Source of the DNA: JANQOH01 sp965201115
Lineage (GTDB): Bacteria > Pseudomonadota > Alphaproteobacteria > UBA7887
Assembly: GCA_965201115.1 (NCBI GenBank)
Contig: OZ241745.1
Coordinates: 434,001 to 498,000, forward strand
Length of the DNA: 64,000 nucleotides
Reading direction: 5' to 3'
In this document: piece by piece, positions 39,919 through 47,996 of the stretch
Layout: each line of letters opens with the position of its first letter
Position numbering within the stretch: position 1 is the first letter of the stretch
The notes under the pieces: model-generated
Seen by the model: the letters and a program-made list of their open reading frames with translations, nothing else
Databases searched by the model: none
What the model was told of the DNA's origin: nothing
Translations under genes and position numbers: made by a program

Positions 39919-40469
39919 TCGGCGCTCCCGTCCGTATCTCCCCGCTTGCCGCGGCGGCGCCCGAGCAGCAGCATCGCGCCGATCCCCGCCGTGAAGATCA
40001 CCGCCGCCTCGCCGAGCGTGTCGAAGCTGCGGTAGTCGGCCAGCACCGCCGTCACCACGTTCGGAATGCCGATCGCCTCGGGCGTTTCGGCCAGGTAGCG
40101 CGGCGCGACATGGGCGTGGGCCGGCGCGTTCGCGTCGCCCACCGCCGGCGCATCGCCCATCGCGTAGAGCAACGCCAGGCCCGCCGCCGCGGTCGCGCCG
40201 AACGCGAGCCACGGCTTGCGCCGCGGCGGCGCCTCGCGATCGGCGGTGAGCGCCAGCGCCGCCAGGCCGAGCACGGTCGTTATGCCCGCGCCGACGGCGG
40301 CCTCGGTAAACGCCACATCCGCCGCGTCCAGCACCAGAAAGACGCTCGCCATCAGGAAGCTGTAGATGCCGCTCAGCATGACCGCGGCGAGGATCGACCG
40401 CGTCCGCGCGATAAGGAGCGCAACCGCCGCCAGCAGCGCCAGCAGCGCCACGTGGGTGGCCTCTTCCAC
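39915..40469 (-). CDS. DUF4040 / MnhB-related antiporter subunit
   Basis: 184 residues from GTG 40469. The N-terminal 90 residues match the MbhD/DUF4040 module (AVMLSGIYSFLMASVFLVLD, then ADVAFTEAAVGAGITTVLG). The C-terminal part carries VTAVLADYRSFDTLGEAAVIFTAG, the MbhE/MrpA-C type segment. Such stand-alone proteins replace the C-terminal domain of MrpA in split Mrp/Mbh-like systems. Hence no separate mnhA appears in this cluster; its function is spread over this gene and the D-type genes. Confidence 0.85.
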   Translation of the reverse strand: MEEATHVALLALLAAVALLIARTRSILAAVMLSGIYSFLMASVFLVLDAADVAFTEAAVGAGITTVLGLAALALTADREAPPRRKPWLAFGATAAAGLALLYAMGDAPAVGDANAPAHAHVAPRYLAETPEAIGIPNVVTAVLADYRSFDTLGEAAVIFTAGIGAMLLLGRRRGKRGDTDGSAE

Positions 40470-40473
40470 CGCG

Positions 40474-40794
40474 CTAGTCCTTCTTCGCCCCGCCGCGCGT
40501 CCACGGCCGCAGGCCGCTCGCGAACGCCGCGCGCGCCAGCGCATGGCTCGCCGTGGGGCCGGTAAACAGCAGGAAGATGAAGATGAAAACGAGCCGCGCG
40601 AGATTGAGCGACCACCCCGCCTCGACCGCCAGGCCCGCGAGTATCAGCGCCGCGCCCAGCGTATCCGTCATGCCCGCCGCGTGGCCGCGCGTATAGAAAT
40701 CCGGCATGCGCAGCAGGCCGACCGAGCCGACGATAATTACCGCCGAACCCGTCAGTATGAACGCCCATGAGAGAATGTCCGCCGCCAGGCTCAC
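40474..40794 (-). CDS. mnhG: Monovalent cation/H+ antiporter subunit G
   Basis: 106 residues. MnhG/PhaG family: three helices with IIVGSVGLLRMPDFYTRGHA and AGMTDTLGAALILAGL, then FIFIFLLFTGPTASHALARA. The GRMPDFYTRxHA-like signature is diagnostic. The start overlaps the stop of mnhF by 4 bp. Confidence 0.93.
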   Translation of the reverse strand: MSLAADILSWAFILTGSAVIIVGSVGLLRMPDFYTRGHAAGMTDTLGAALILAGLAVEAGWSLNLARLVFIFIFLLFTGPTASHALARAAFASGLRPWTRGGAKKD

Positions 40795-41102
40795 GGCGCT
40801 TCCCCGCGCGTTTCGCCGCCGATGTCGCCGCCGACGTCGTCGCCGAACGTCCGCGATCGGAAATAGCGCAGCACGGCGATGGCGCCGACGAAATTGATCA
40901 GCGCGTAGATGAGGCCGAGATCGAGAAAGTCAGGCCGGCCCGACATGAATCCGATCACGGCGATCAACAGCACCGTCTTGGCGCCGAACGTATTGGCCGC
41001 CAGGATACGGTCGAACACCGTCGGCCCGGCCGCCGCGCGCGCCACCGCAAGCGCCATCGCGACGAGCAGCGCGGCCGTGGCGACCGCGTATTGCGCTTCC
41101 AC
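40791..41102 (-). CDS. mnhF: Monovalent cation/H+ antiporter subunit F
   Basis: 103 residues. MnhF/PhaF family with three membrane helices. The loop GPTVFDRILAANTFGAKTVL is the family signature, followed by DFLDLGLIYALINFVGAIAV. The acidic, Gly-rich tail overlaps mnhG. Starts 12 bp after mnhE. Confidence 0.93.
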   Translation of the reverse strand: MEAQYAVATAALLVAMALAVARAAAGPTVFDRILAANTFGAKTVLLIAVIGFMSGRPDFLDLGLIYALINFVGAIAVLRYFRSRTFGDDVGGDIGGETRGEAP

Positions 41103-41114
41103 CGCCGCGGCTCC

Positions 41115-41576
41115 CTAGAGCGCCGCGACGCGGGCGTCCATCTCGCCCGTTTCCAGAGCCGCCTGCCCTTCCGCCGTCAGCGCGTGGACGAGGATCGAGC
41201 CCTCCCGCACATCGACCGCGATCGTGCCCGGCGTGAGCGTGATCGAATTGGCGAGCACGACGCGCGTCAGATCGCTCCGCTGGCGCGATGGCAGTTCGAA
41301 CAGGCGCGGATCGATGGGCAGGCGCGGGTCGAGAATGCGCCGGCCCACGTCCCAATTGGCCTTCGCGATCTCGGCCAGCAGCCACAGCCAGTAGCCGGGC
41401 AGCCGCCGCCACAAATGCAGCGGCACGCTCTCATGCCCGACCGCGTCGAGCCGCGCCGCCAGCCATGTCGCGAACAGGCACGACGCGGCGCCGAACGTCA
41501 GCATCATCGCGTCGTAATATCCCGACAGCAGAAGCCACACCGCCGCCAGCGCGGCGCCCAGCGCCAGGCTATGCAT
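41115..41576 (-). CDS. mnhE: Monovalent cation/H+ antiporter subunit E
   Basis: 153 residues. MnhE family: membrane segments near the N-terminus, the middle motif YWLWLLAEIAKANWDVGRRI, and the soluble C-terminal part LANSITLTPGTIAVDVREGS followed by ILVHAL. It is the first gene of the operon (mnhE-F-G-DUF4040-B-C-D plus the three distal genes), which runs to 34207 with overlaps nearly throughout. About 57 bp separate it from the upstream binding-protein gene, which reads in the same direction. Confidence 0.93.
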   Translation of the reverse strand: MHSLALGAALAAVWLLLSGYYDAMMLTFGAASCLFATWLAARLDAVGHESVPLHLWRRLPGYWLWLLAEIAKANWDVGRRILDPRLPIDPRLFELPSRQRSDLTRVVLANSITLTPGTIAVDVREGSILVHALTAEGQAALETGEMDARVAAL

Positions 41577-41633
41577 CGCCGCCGCGAATCGACAATCGCC
41601 CGCGCCGCGCCGCGCTCCCGGGCCGAACCGGCG

Positions 41634-42578
41634 TCATTCGAACGCCACCGCGTAGGCGTCCACCGGCAGCGCTTCCGGTATCAGCTCCCGCTCGGCGAGA
41701 AACGCCGCGAACCGCGCGTAGCGGCCGCGGTCGAGCGCCGCCGGCCGCAGCGCGAAGCGCGGCAGCGTGTCGCGCCACGCGCGCCGGTTCAGTTCGTCGT
41801 CGAGATCCGGATACGCGCCGATAAACAGCGCCCAGCCTTCCTCCGGATGATTGATCAGATATTGCGCGCCGCGCTCGGTCGCGCGCGTCAGCGCCGCCAG
41901 CTGCGGGTCCGTCGCGCGCGCGTCGTTGGCGACCAGGATCAGCTCGTCGTAGGCCGGAACGCCATGCTCCTCGACATAGAAGGCCCGCCCCGGCGCCTCC
42001 ACGATGTCCATCTGGTTGAGCTCGAAATTGCGGAACGCGCCGATCACGGCGTCCACCTGCCCCGCAATCAGCGACGGCGACAGCGAGAAGTTCACGTTGA
42101 CCAGCGTCACATCGTCGAGGCTCAGGCCGTGGCCCGACAGCATGGCGCCCAGCAGCGCGTCCTCGAACCCACCCACCGAGAACCCCACCTTGCGCCCCGC
42201 CAGGTCGGCGATGCCGCGGATCGGGCTGTCCTCCAGCACGACCAGGCAGTTGAGCGGCGTCGCCACCAGCGTGGCGAAGCGCTTGAGCGGCAGCCCTTCC
42301 GCCACCTGGATGTGCAGTTGCGGCTGATACGACACCGCCGCGTCGGCCCGCCCGGCCGCCGCCAGTTTCGGCGGATCGTTCGGGTCCGCCGGCGCGATCA
42401 GCTCCACTTCCAGCCCTTCCTCGGCGAAGTAGCCGAGCTCGCGCGCCGCGATGAGCGGCCCGTGATCGGGGTTGACGAACCAGTCGAGCATCACCGTCAG
42501 GCGCTCCTGCGCCCAGCCGGGCGCCGCGCCGGAGAGGAAGATTAACGCCGCCGCGGCGGCGCCGGGAATTGCGCGCAT
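41634..42578 (-). CDS. NMT1/THI5-type ABC transporter substrate-binding protein
   Basis: 314 residues with a signal peptide (residues 1-23, cleavage after PGWA). The mature protein begins ERLTVMLDWFVNPDHGPLIAA, the classic NMT1/THI5-like start seen in ThiY and related proteins that bind pyrimidine thiamine precursors. GYFAEEGLEVELIAPADPNDPPK, the KVGFSVGGFED segment and INHPEEGWALFIGAYPDL follow. No permease or ATPase gene is adjacent. It could serve a distant ABC transporter or a thiamine-precursor salvage system. Confidence 0.85.
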   Translation of the reverse strand: MRAIPGAAAAALIFLSGAAPGWAQERLTVMLDWFVNPDHGPLIAARELGYFAEEGLEVELIAPADPNDPPKLAAAGRADAAVSYQPQLHIQVAEGLPLKRFATLVATPLNCLVVLEDSPIRGIADLAGRKVGFSVGGFEDALLGAMLSGHGLSLDDVTLVNVNFSLSPSLIAGQVDAVIGAFRNFELNQMDIVEAPGRAFYVEEHGVPAYDELILVANDARATDPQLAALTRATERGAQYLINHPEEGWALFIGAYPDLDDELNRRAWRDTLPRFALRPAALDRGRYARFAAFLAERELIPEALPVDAYAVAFE

Positions 42579-42601
42579 GGCTCCCTCCGTGGGTTGCCTG
42601 T

Positions 42602-43639
42602 TTACGGGCGCGCCGGCCGGGCGAGCATCAGCGAGAAATACTCGTCGCCGGCCGTGTAGTGCGCCGCCGTGTCGAACCCCGCCTCCTCCAGCAGCGCCGC
42701 CAGCGCCGGCGCCGTGAACTTGCGGCTGATTTCGGTCAGGATGCTTTCTCCGTCGGCCATCTCGAACTCCGCGCCGAGCGCCGCCAGCCGCACCCGCTGG
42801 TCCGCCCGCGACACAAGCCGCATCTCGATACGGCTTTCCGCGCTGTCGAACGCCGCCCAATGGGCGAAACGGCGGGGATCGAAATCCGCGCCCACCTCGT
42901 TGTTCAGTACATTGAGCAGGTTCAGGTTGAACGCCTCGGTAAGCCCCTCGCTGTCGTTGTAGGCGGCGGTCAGAACCGATTCTTCCTTCACCCGGTCGGC
43001 GCCGAGCAGCAGGTGATCGCCTTCGGCCATCGCGCTCCGCACCTCGCCGAGGAAACGCACCGCCTCGGCGTGCGTGAAATTGCCGATCGTGCTGCCCAGA
43101 AAGCAATACAGCCGCGGCCCGTCGGCGCGCGGCAGGTGCGCCAGCCCCGCGTCGTAATCGCCCACCAGCATATTGACCCGCAGCCAGTCGTAATCCTCCG
43201 CCAGGCCGCGCGCCGCCGCCTCCAGCGCCGTCTCGGATATGTCGAACGCGGTATAGCTCGGAAACCGCGCGCCGGATTCGCAGGCGTCGAGCAGCCGCCG
43301 CGTCTTGCGCGACAGGCCGCTGCCGAACTCGAGGATATCGCCGGGCGCCGCCGCTTCCACGATCGCCCGCGCGCTGTCGCCCAGCAGCGCGTCTTCGGCG
43401 CGCGTGACGTAGTATTCCGGCGTTTCGCAGATGCGGTCGAACAACTCCGACCCCCGCGCGTCGTAGAAATACTTGGGCGGCAGTTCCAGCGGGCGGGTCA
43501 ACAGGCCGGCGGCCACGTCCTCCGCCAGCGCCGGAACCGCGCGCGACCGCGCCACCGAACGGCGGCCGATGCGGCCGTTCGCAAGGCCGCGAAACCGGCC
43601 GCGCGCCTCCCCGGCGCTGGAAACGAGCGTCATCGCCAT
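42602..43639 (-). CDS. egtD: L-histidine N-alpha-methyltransferase EgtD
   Basis: 345 residues. Trimethylates histidine to hercynine with SAM, the first step of ergothioneine synthesis. EgtD features: LPPKYFYDARGSELFDRICE, then YYVTRAE, the SAM loop ILEFGSGLSRKTRRLLDACE (residues about 100-119), FLGSTIGNFTHAEAVRFL, and AYNDSEGLTEAFNLNLLNVL. Start ATG 43639, with ATG 43633 as an alternative. It diverges from egtC across 103 bp, which probably holds both promoters. Confidence 0.94.
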   Translation of the reverse strand: MAMTLVSSAGEARGRFRGLANGRIGRRSVARSRAVPALAEDVAAGLLTRPLELPPKYFYDARGSELFDRICETPEYYVTRAEDALLGDSARAIVEAAAPGDILEFGSGLSRKTRRLLDACESGARFPSYTAFDISETALEAAARGLAEDYDWLRVNMLVGDYDAGLAHLPRADGPRLYCFLGSTIGNFTHAEAVRFLGEVRSAMAEGDHLLLGADRVKEESVLTAAYNDSEGLTEAFNLNLLNVLNNEVGADFDPRRFAHWAAFDSAESRIEMRLVSRADQRVRLAALGAEFEMADGESILTEISRKFTAPALAALLEEAGFDTAAHYTAGDEYFSLMLARPARP

Positions 43640-43742
43640 GCTCTCCGCCGACGATAGCCCGCCGGTCCTTCTGCTTCGCGCCCCGGCAGGCTAGCATTCC
43701 GGCGCCGGGAAACAACCCCTCAGCCGACCGAAGCGCAGACAC

Positions 43743-44510
43743 ATGTGCCGCCACGCCGCCTATGCAGGGCCGCCCCTGGCCTTGCGCGACTTTTTGTTGC
43801 GCCCGCCCCACAGCCTCGTCGAACAGGCCTTTCGCCCGCGCGAACTGGTTTCCGCCGTCGTCAACGCCGACGGCTACGGCGTGGGCTGGTACCTGCCCGA
43901 CGGAACCCCCGGCGTCTATACCAACACCATGCCCATATGGTCCGACGTCAACCTCGACCATTTGGGCGCCGCGCTGGCCAGCCGCATGTGGGTCGCCAAT
44001 GTGCGCAGCGCGACGCGCGGCCTGGGCGTGAGCCAAGCGAATACCCACCCGTTCCTCGCCGGGCGGCTCCTGTTTTCGCATAACGGGTTCGTCGACGAGT
44101 TCGCCGCCTCGCTGCGCGGCGTCCTGCGCGCCGCGCTTGCGCCCGCATACGAGGCGTCGATTCGCGGCAGCACCGATTCGGAATATCTGTTCGCCCTGCT
44201 GCGCCAGGAAATGGAGACGCGCGCGCCGCCCGACGCCATGCGCGCCGTATGCGCGCGCGTCGACGGCTGGCTCGGGCCGCGCCGCGCGCTTCTCAACCTG
44301 CTGCTGGCCGACGGCGAGCGCGTGTACGCCACGCGGCACGCCCTGCGCCACGAATCGCCTTCGCTCTATGTGGGGCGGGACCCCGGGCTGTTCGGCGACG
44401 GCTGGCTCGTCGCCTCGGAGCCCCTGAGCGGCGCGGAATGGGAAGCCGTGCCCGATCATGCCGTCGCGGTCGTCGAGGCCGCCCGCCCGCCCCGCATCGA
44501 GGCGCTGTGA
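43743..44510 (+). CDS. egtC: Ergothioneine pathway gamma-glutamyl amidohydrolase EgtC
   Basis: 255 residues, class II glutamine amidotransferase fold. The N-terminal nucleophile is Cys2 (MCRHAAYAGPPLALRDFL). ADGYGVGWYLPDG, ANVRSATRGLGVSQANTHPF and FSHNGFVDEF line the active site. EgtC removes the glutamyl group from gamma-glutamyl-hercynylcysteine sulfoxide, so this organism probably uses the gamma-glutamylcysteine route. egtB overlaps its stop. Confidence 0.92.
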   Translation: MCRHAAYAGPPLALRDFLLRPPHSLVEQAFRPRELVSAVVNADGYGVGWYLPDGTPGVYTNTMPIWSDVNLDHLGAALASRMWVANVRSATRGLGVSQANTHPFLAGRLLFSHNGFVDEFAASLRGVLRAALAPAYEASIRGSTDSEYLFALLRQEMETRAPPDAMRAVCARVDGWLGPRRALLNLLLADGERVYATRHALRHESPSLYVGRDPGLFGDGWLVASEPLSGAEWEAVPDHAVAVVEAARPPRIEAL

Positions 44511-45640
44511 CCGCCGCGCCGCGGCCCGGGCGCGCGGCCCCCGCCGCGGAGCGCCTCGCCGTCCTCCAGTCCGCGCTGTGCGGCGCGGTCGCCGCGCTCG
44601 ACGACGACGCCTGCCGCGCGCGCTGGCGGCCCGCGCTCAGCCCCATCGGTTGGCACCTGCGCCACTGCGTCTTCGTCGAGGCGCTGTGGATCCGCGAACG
44701 CGCGCTGGGCGACGACCGCTTCACCGCGCCGCTCGCCGCATCCTGCCTGCCCGAACGCGCGCCCAGGGACGACCGCGCCGCCGCGCTCCCGCCGCGCGGG
44801 GAGCTCCTCGCCTGGGCGCGCCGGGTCATGGCCGAAAACCGCGCCCTGCTCGGCGGCCTCGAAGCGCCGCCCGCCCATCCCCTCGCCGCCGGCGGCTATT
44901 TGCGCGCGTTCCTCGCCGCCCACGCCGCGCAGCACCTCGAAACCGTGCGGCTGGCGCGCGCGGCGATGAACCTTTGCCGCGCCGCGCCGCGGCGCGCGCG
45001 CCGCCCCCTTGCGCCGCGCCGCGCCGCCCCCCGCTGGCGCCGCATCGCCGCCGGCCCGTGCGATATCGGGACCGCGGAAGGCTTCGCCTACGACAACGAA
45101 AAACCCGTCTTCCGCGCGCGTCTGGCGGCGTTCGAAATCGCCGAGACGCCCGTGTCGAACGCCGAATATCTGGCGTTCATGAACGAGACCGGCGCCGCGC
45201 CGCCCTTCGGCTGGCGGCGCGATGCCGCGGGCGCATGGTACGACGCGGCCGCCGCCGCCCCGCGCGATCTCGACCCCGCCGCGCCGGTCGCCGGCATCGA
45301 CCGCGCCGAGGCCGCCGCCTTCGCCCGCCATGCCGGCGCGCGCCTGCCGCACGAATACGAATGGGAGCGCGCCGCCCGCCTCGGCCTCCTGAAGCGCGCC
45401 GGCGAAGCCTGGGAATGGTGCGCCAACCGCTTCCACCCCTGGCCCGGCTTCCGCGCCCGGCCCTACCGCGAGTACTCCGCCCCGTGGTTCGACTCCCGCC
45501 ACGCCGTCCTCCGCGGCGGCTCCATTCATACCGAGCCCGAAATTTGCCGCCCCGGCTTCCGCAACTTCTACACCCCCGAAACCCGCCACATATCCGCCGG
45601 CCTCCGCCTCGCCCGCTCCCCTGGCGTTTCGATCCGATAG
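44507..45640 (+). CDS. egtB: Ergothioneine sulfoxide synthase EgtB
   Basis: 377 residues from GTG 44507 (overlap GTGA with egtC). An N-terminal DinB-like four-helix domain supplies the iron ligands: IGWHLRHCVFVEALWI with a first His near residue 50, and AAHAAQHLETVRLA with the HxxxHxE motif near 138. The C-terminal FGE-sulfatase-type domain carries FEIAETPVSNAEYLAFMNET, ARLPHEYEWERAARL and WEWCANRFHPWPGF. Oxygen-dependent C-S bond formation on hercynine. At 377 residues it is shorter than mycobacterial EgtB. Neither egtA nor egtE is seen in the window. Confidence 0.92.
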   Translation: MTAAPRPGRAAPAAERLAVLQSALCGAVAALDDDACRARWRPALSPIGWHLRHCVFVEALWIRERALGDDRFTAPLAASCLPERAPRDDRAAALPPRGELLAWARRVMAENRALLGGLEAPPAHPLAAGGYLRAFLAAHAAQHLETVRLARAAMNLCRAAPRRARRPLAPRRAAPRWRRIAAGPCDIGTAEGFAYDNEKPVFRARLAAFEIAETPVSNAEYLAFMNETGAAPPFGWRRDAAGAWYDAAAAAPRDLDPAAPVAGIDRAEAAAFARHAGARLPHEYEWERAARLGLLKRAGEAWEWCANRFHPWPGFRARPYREYSAPWFDSRHAVLRGGSIHTEPEICRPGFRNFYTPETRHISAGLRLARSPGVSIR

Positions 45641-45650
45641 CAAGCGCTGT

Positions 45651-45712
45651 CGCGCCGAAGGCGCGGACTTCCTGGGTGCGCGGGCGTCCCCGCCCGCACC
45701 TTTCCGCTCGGC
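45651..45712 (-). repeat. REP-like palindromic repeat (c)
   Basis: Inverted unit just after egtB: CGAAGGCGCGGACTTCCTGG, then GGTGCGCGGGCGTCCCCGCC. It belongs to the variant that carries CCAGGAAG instead of CCCGGG. The rest of 45641-45910 is low-complexity GC sequence without a gene. The hairpin might also act in mRNA 3' end formation. Confidence 0.6.
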
Positions 45713-45837
45713 GCGGTGTCGGCGGGAAGGCGCGCGCGGCGGTTGCGGGGCATTGCGGGGCTCCGCCGGGCCCGGGGCGGGCGGGCGCGCCCTTGCAACC
45801 GGGACGTTCGCGCCTTTCCTGCCGATATCGCGCCGCG

Positions 45838-45890
45838 CGGGAACGTGCGGGCAGGATGCCCGCGGTCCCGGGCCCCGCCTTCGGCGGGGT
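45838..45890 (+). repeat. REP-like palindromic repeat (d)
   Basis: GAACGTGCGGGCAGGATGCC, then CGCGGTCCCGGGCCCCGCCT and a small hairpin CCCCGCCTTCGGCGGGG. It lies just past the 3' end of the DUF3486 gene. Confidence 0.65.
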
Positions 45891-45910
45891 TGGCATTTCG
45901 GTACAGGCGC

Positions 45911-46999
45911 TCAGCATTGCTGCCGTTTCGCCCGTTCGGGGCGGGCGGGGCGCATGCGTTTGGCGGCGGGGCTTCGGCGGTCGCGGGGCGGTCGGGCCCG
46001 GCGGTTCCGGGGGGCGGTTGCGGGGCATTGCGGGGATCCGCCGGGCCCGGGGCGGGCGGGCGCGCCTTCCCTGCCGACATCGCGCGTTGCGGGAACGTGC
46101 GGGCGGGAGGCCCGCGGTCCCGGGCAGTTCGCGCCTTCGGCGGCGTTGCGGGGCATTGCGGGGCTCCGCGGGGCTCGGGGGGCTTCGGCGGCGGGGCGTT
46201 CGGCGGTTTCGGGGTCGTACGCGGGTTCGTATTCGCGTTCGGCCTCGCGGCGTTCGCGTTCGGCTTCGCGGGCCTTGCGTTCGCCCTCCTGGATGTGTCT
46301 GTCGTACTCCAGCCAGTCCTGGTCGGTCCACGGGCGGCGGGGCGGCTTGGGGGGGCCGGGGTTGGCGGCGGCCTGGGCGTCGGCGTCCCACGTGTTCGGG
46401 GGCGGGAGCGAGGGCAGGCGGGGGTCATCGATGGAACCGGGCGCGCCGCGGCGGGGGCCGGCCTGGGCGGCGGCGGTTTTCTGCGCGGCTTCGGCGGCGG
46501 CGAGGTCGCGGATGGCGCGCACCATGCGGGCGATGCCGCGGGTGTTGTCGGCGGCGTCGGGGGCGGCGGGGTCGATGCGCGCGACGATGGCGAAGGCGGC
46601 GACGCGGAGCATTTCGGCGAGGGCTTCGTGGGTTCCGCCTTCGCTCCAGAGTGCGGCCGCGTCGCGGATTTCGGACCATTGGGCGAGGCTGTCGGCGGTG
46701 GCTTTCCGGAAGCGGTATATGGCGGATCGGGATACGGGGTATCCGCGTGCGCGGAGGTTTTCGGCGATGGCGTTGTCGGGGGTTCCGGCGCGGATTTCGC
46801 GGCAGATATCGGCGCGGACGGTGTTGGGGAGGTCGGCGATTGTGGATCGGTTTCCGCGGTTGTGGCGGAGGGGGTCGCCGGGGGGTTGGGTTTCGGGTTG
46901 GGGTTGGCATTCGGGGAGCGCGGCCGCGGCGGGGTTGGGCGCGGCGGCTGCGCGCGGCTCGCCGTCGGCGGGGACGGCGGCGGTGTGTGCTTCGGTCAT
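45911..46999 (-). CDS. DUF3486 / Mu gp27-like (terminase small subunit-like) protein
   Basis: 362 residues from ATG 46999. After an Ala/Pro-rich leader (MTEAHTAAVPADGEPR), residues about 50-165 match DUF3486, the family of phage Mu gp27: RGNRSTIADLPNTVRADICR, then IAENLRARGYPVSRSAIYRF, a helix-turn-helix-like segment. WTDQDWLEYDRHIQEGERKA follows, then a charged coiled-coil tract (residues about 255-285). The last 90 residues read through REP repeats, so the true C-terminus may once have been shorter. No other phage gene lies nearby. Two deleted copies with the same upstream palindrome lie at 3654 and 4852. DNA-binding is likely; the function outside a phage is unknown. Confidence 0.65.
   Translation of the reverse strand: MTEAHTAAVPADGEPRAAAAPNPAAAALPECQPQPETQPPGDPLRHNRGNRSTIADLPNTVRADICREIRAGTPDNAIAENLRARGYPVSRSAIYRFRKATADSLAQWSEIRDAAALWSEGGTHEALAEMLRVAAFAIVARIDPAAPDAADNTRGIARMVRAIRDLAAAEAAQKTAAAQAGPRRGAPGSIDDPRLPSLPPPNTWDADAQAAANPGPPKPPRRPWTDQDWLEYDRHIQEGERKAREAERERREAEREYEPAYDPETAERPAAEAPRAPRSPAMPRNAAEGANCPGPRASRPHVPATRDVGREGAPARPGPGGSPQCPATAPRNRRARPPRDRRSPAAKRMRPARPERAKRQQC
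46090..46144 (+). repeat. REP-like palindromic repeat (e)
   Basis: GGGAACGTGCGGGCGGGAGG, then CCCGCGGTCCCGGGCAGTTC and the GCGCCTTCGGCGGC hairpin. It lies inside the 3' part of the DUF3486 reading frame, where its translation gives the odd stretch GANCPGPRASRPHVPATRD. Confidence 0.65.
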
Positions 47000-47037
47000 G
47001 TGGATATTAAAGCGATTTGGGGCGGGGTGCGGCAGAC

Positions 47038-47049
47038 GGACCATGGTCC
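47038..47049. promoter_or_regulatory. 12-bp palindrome upstream of the full-length DUF3486 gene
   Basis: GGACCATGGTCC, 38 nt before the minus-strand ATG at 46999. Same sequence and nearly the same spacing as at 3605 and 4890. The tracts ATTAAAGCG near the start codon and CGGTTATGGC further out are also shared, so the whole leader of about 110 bp is a conserved unit. Confidence 0.5.
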
Positions 47050-47164
47050 TCCCCTGCGGGGGCTTGCGCGGCGGGTCTAACGGTCGGTTATGGCGGGGGT
47101 AATGGCTGTCGGGTCGTTCGGGGGGGGCGCGGCGGACGCGCTTTCCCGCCGGCGCCGCGGTGCG

Positions 47165-47269
47165 TGGAAACGTGCGGGCAGGATGCCCGCGGTCCCGGGC
47201 CCCGCCTTCGGCGGGGTTGCGGAAACGTGCGGGCGGGGGCGCCCGCGCATCCAGGAAGGGCGGCGCGCT
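47165..47269 (+). repeat. REP-like repeat pair (f)
   Basis: Two units in tandem. The first (47165-47218) has AAACGTGCGGGCAGGATGCC and the CCCGGGCCCCGCCTTCGGCG tail. The second (47221-47269) has AAACGTGCGGGCGGGGGCGC with the CATCCAGGAAGG tail. The same pairing of a CCCGGG-type and a CCAGGAAG-type unit occurs at 50076-50209. Confidence 0.7.
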
Positions 47270-47273
47270 GTTG

Positions 47274-47996
47274 TCAGGCGGGGGCGTCGAGGGCGCGGGC
47301 GAGTTCGGGGAAATCGTTCACCGCGATGTCGTGGGCGGGGTTGGGCTCGGGGTCGGGCGGGGCCTCGGGGCCCCATTCGCCCGGGCGGCGCACGAACGCG
47401 GTGCGGAAGCCTGCGTTCCGGGCGGCGTCGAGATCGAAATTGTGGCACGCCACCATGCAGCATTCCGCCGGCTCCAGCTGAAGCCAGCGCGCAGCGGTTT
47501 CGTAGGCTTCGGGCAGAACCTTGTATTTGCCGATCGCCTCGCACGAGAGGATGGCGTCCCACGAGAGGCCGTTGCGCCGCGCGGTGTCGATGGCGATGCG
47601 CACGCTCAGCAGCGTGAACGAGACACATATATAACGCTCGCGCAGGCGCGGCAGAACGGGTGGAAAGTCGGGCCAGCACGCCAGGTCATGCACGGCGTCA
47701 TGCCAGATCGCGCGGCGCTCCGGCGGCGCCGCGGCGCCGAGGCCGCGCGCGGCGAGAACGTCGTCGAGCGCCAGCCGGTGCGCGTCGTCGAAGGTGCGCG
47801 CGGGCGGCTCGGTTGCGCCCTGGTTCACGACGAGGGCGAGGGATTTGCGCCGCAGGTCGTTGGCCGCCGCCGCCCAGTCGCCGGAGACGCCGCGCGCGGC
47901 GCCCAGGGCGGCGAGGGCGCGCGCGAAGCCCGTATGCCAGTCGAGAATCGTCCCGCCGGTGTCGAAGGTCAGCGCGCGGACGGAGTCGAGGCTCAT
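47274..47996 (-). CDS. Haloacid dehalogenase-like hydrolase, type II
   Basis: 240 residues from ATG 47996. HAD fold: the nucleophile motif is LTFDTGGTILDWHTGF (residues about 9-24), then SFTLLSVRIAIDTARRNGL, CEAIGKYKVLPEAYETAA with the Lys, and CMVACHNFDLDAARNAGF. The last is typical of 2-haloacid dehalogenases (L-DEX), though Asn/Asp rather than the usual residues vary. It may dehalogenate 2-haloacids or act on phosphates. Its start overlaps the stop of the enoyl-CoA hydratase gene by 4 bp. Confidence 0.8.
   Translation of the reverse strand: MSLDSVRALTFDTGGTILDWHTGFARALAALGAARGVSGDWAAAANDLRRKSLALVVNQGATEPPARTFDDAHRLALDDVLAARGLGAAAPPERRAIWHDAVHDLACWPDFPPVLPRLRERYICVSFTLLSVRIAIDTARRNGLSWDAILSCEAIGKYKVLPEAYETAARWLQLEPAECCMVACHNFDLDAARNAGFRTAFVRRPGEWGPEAPPDPEPNPAHDIAVNDFPELARALDAPA

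Noticed and set aside
45911..46999. Remnant prophage around the gp27-like gene
   Set aside because: No portal, large terminase, capsid, integrase or lysis gene occurs within many kilobases on either side. The gene is isolated among REP units.
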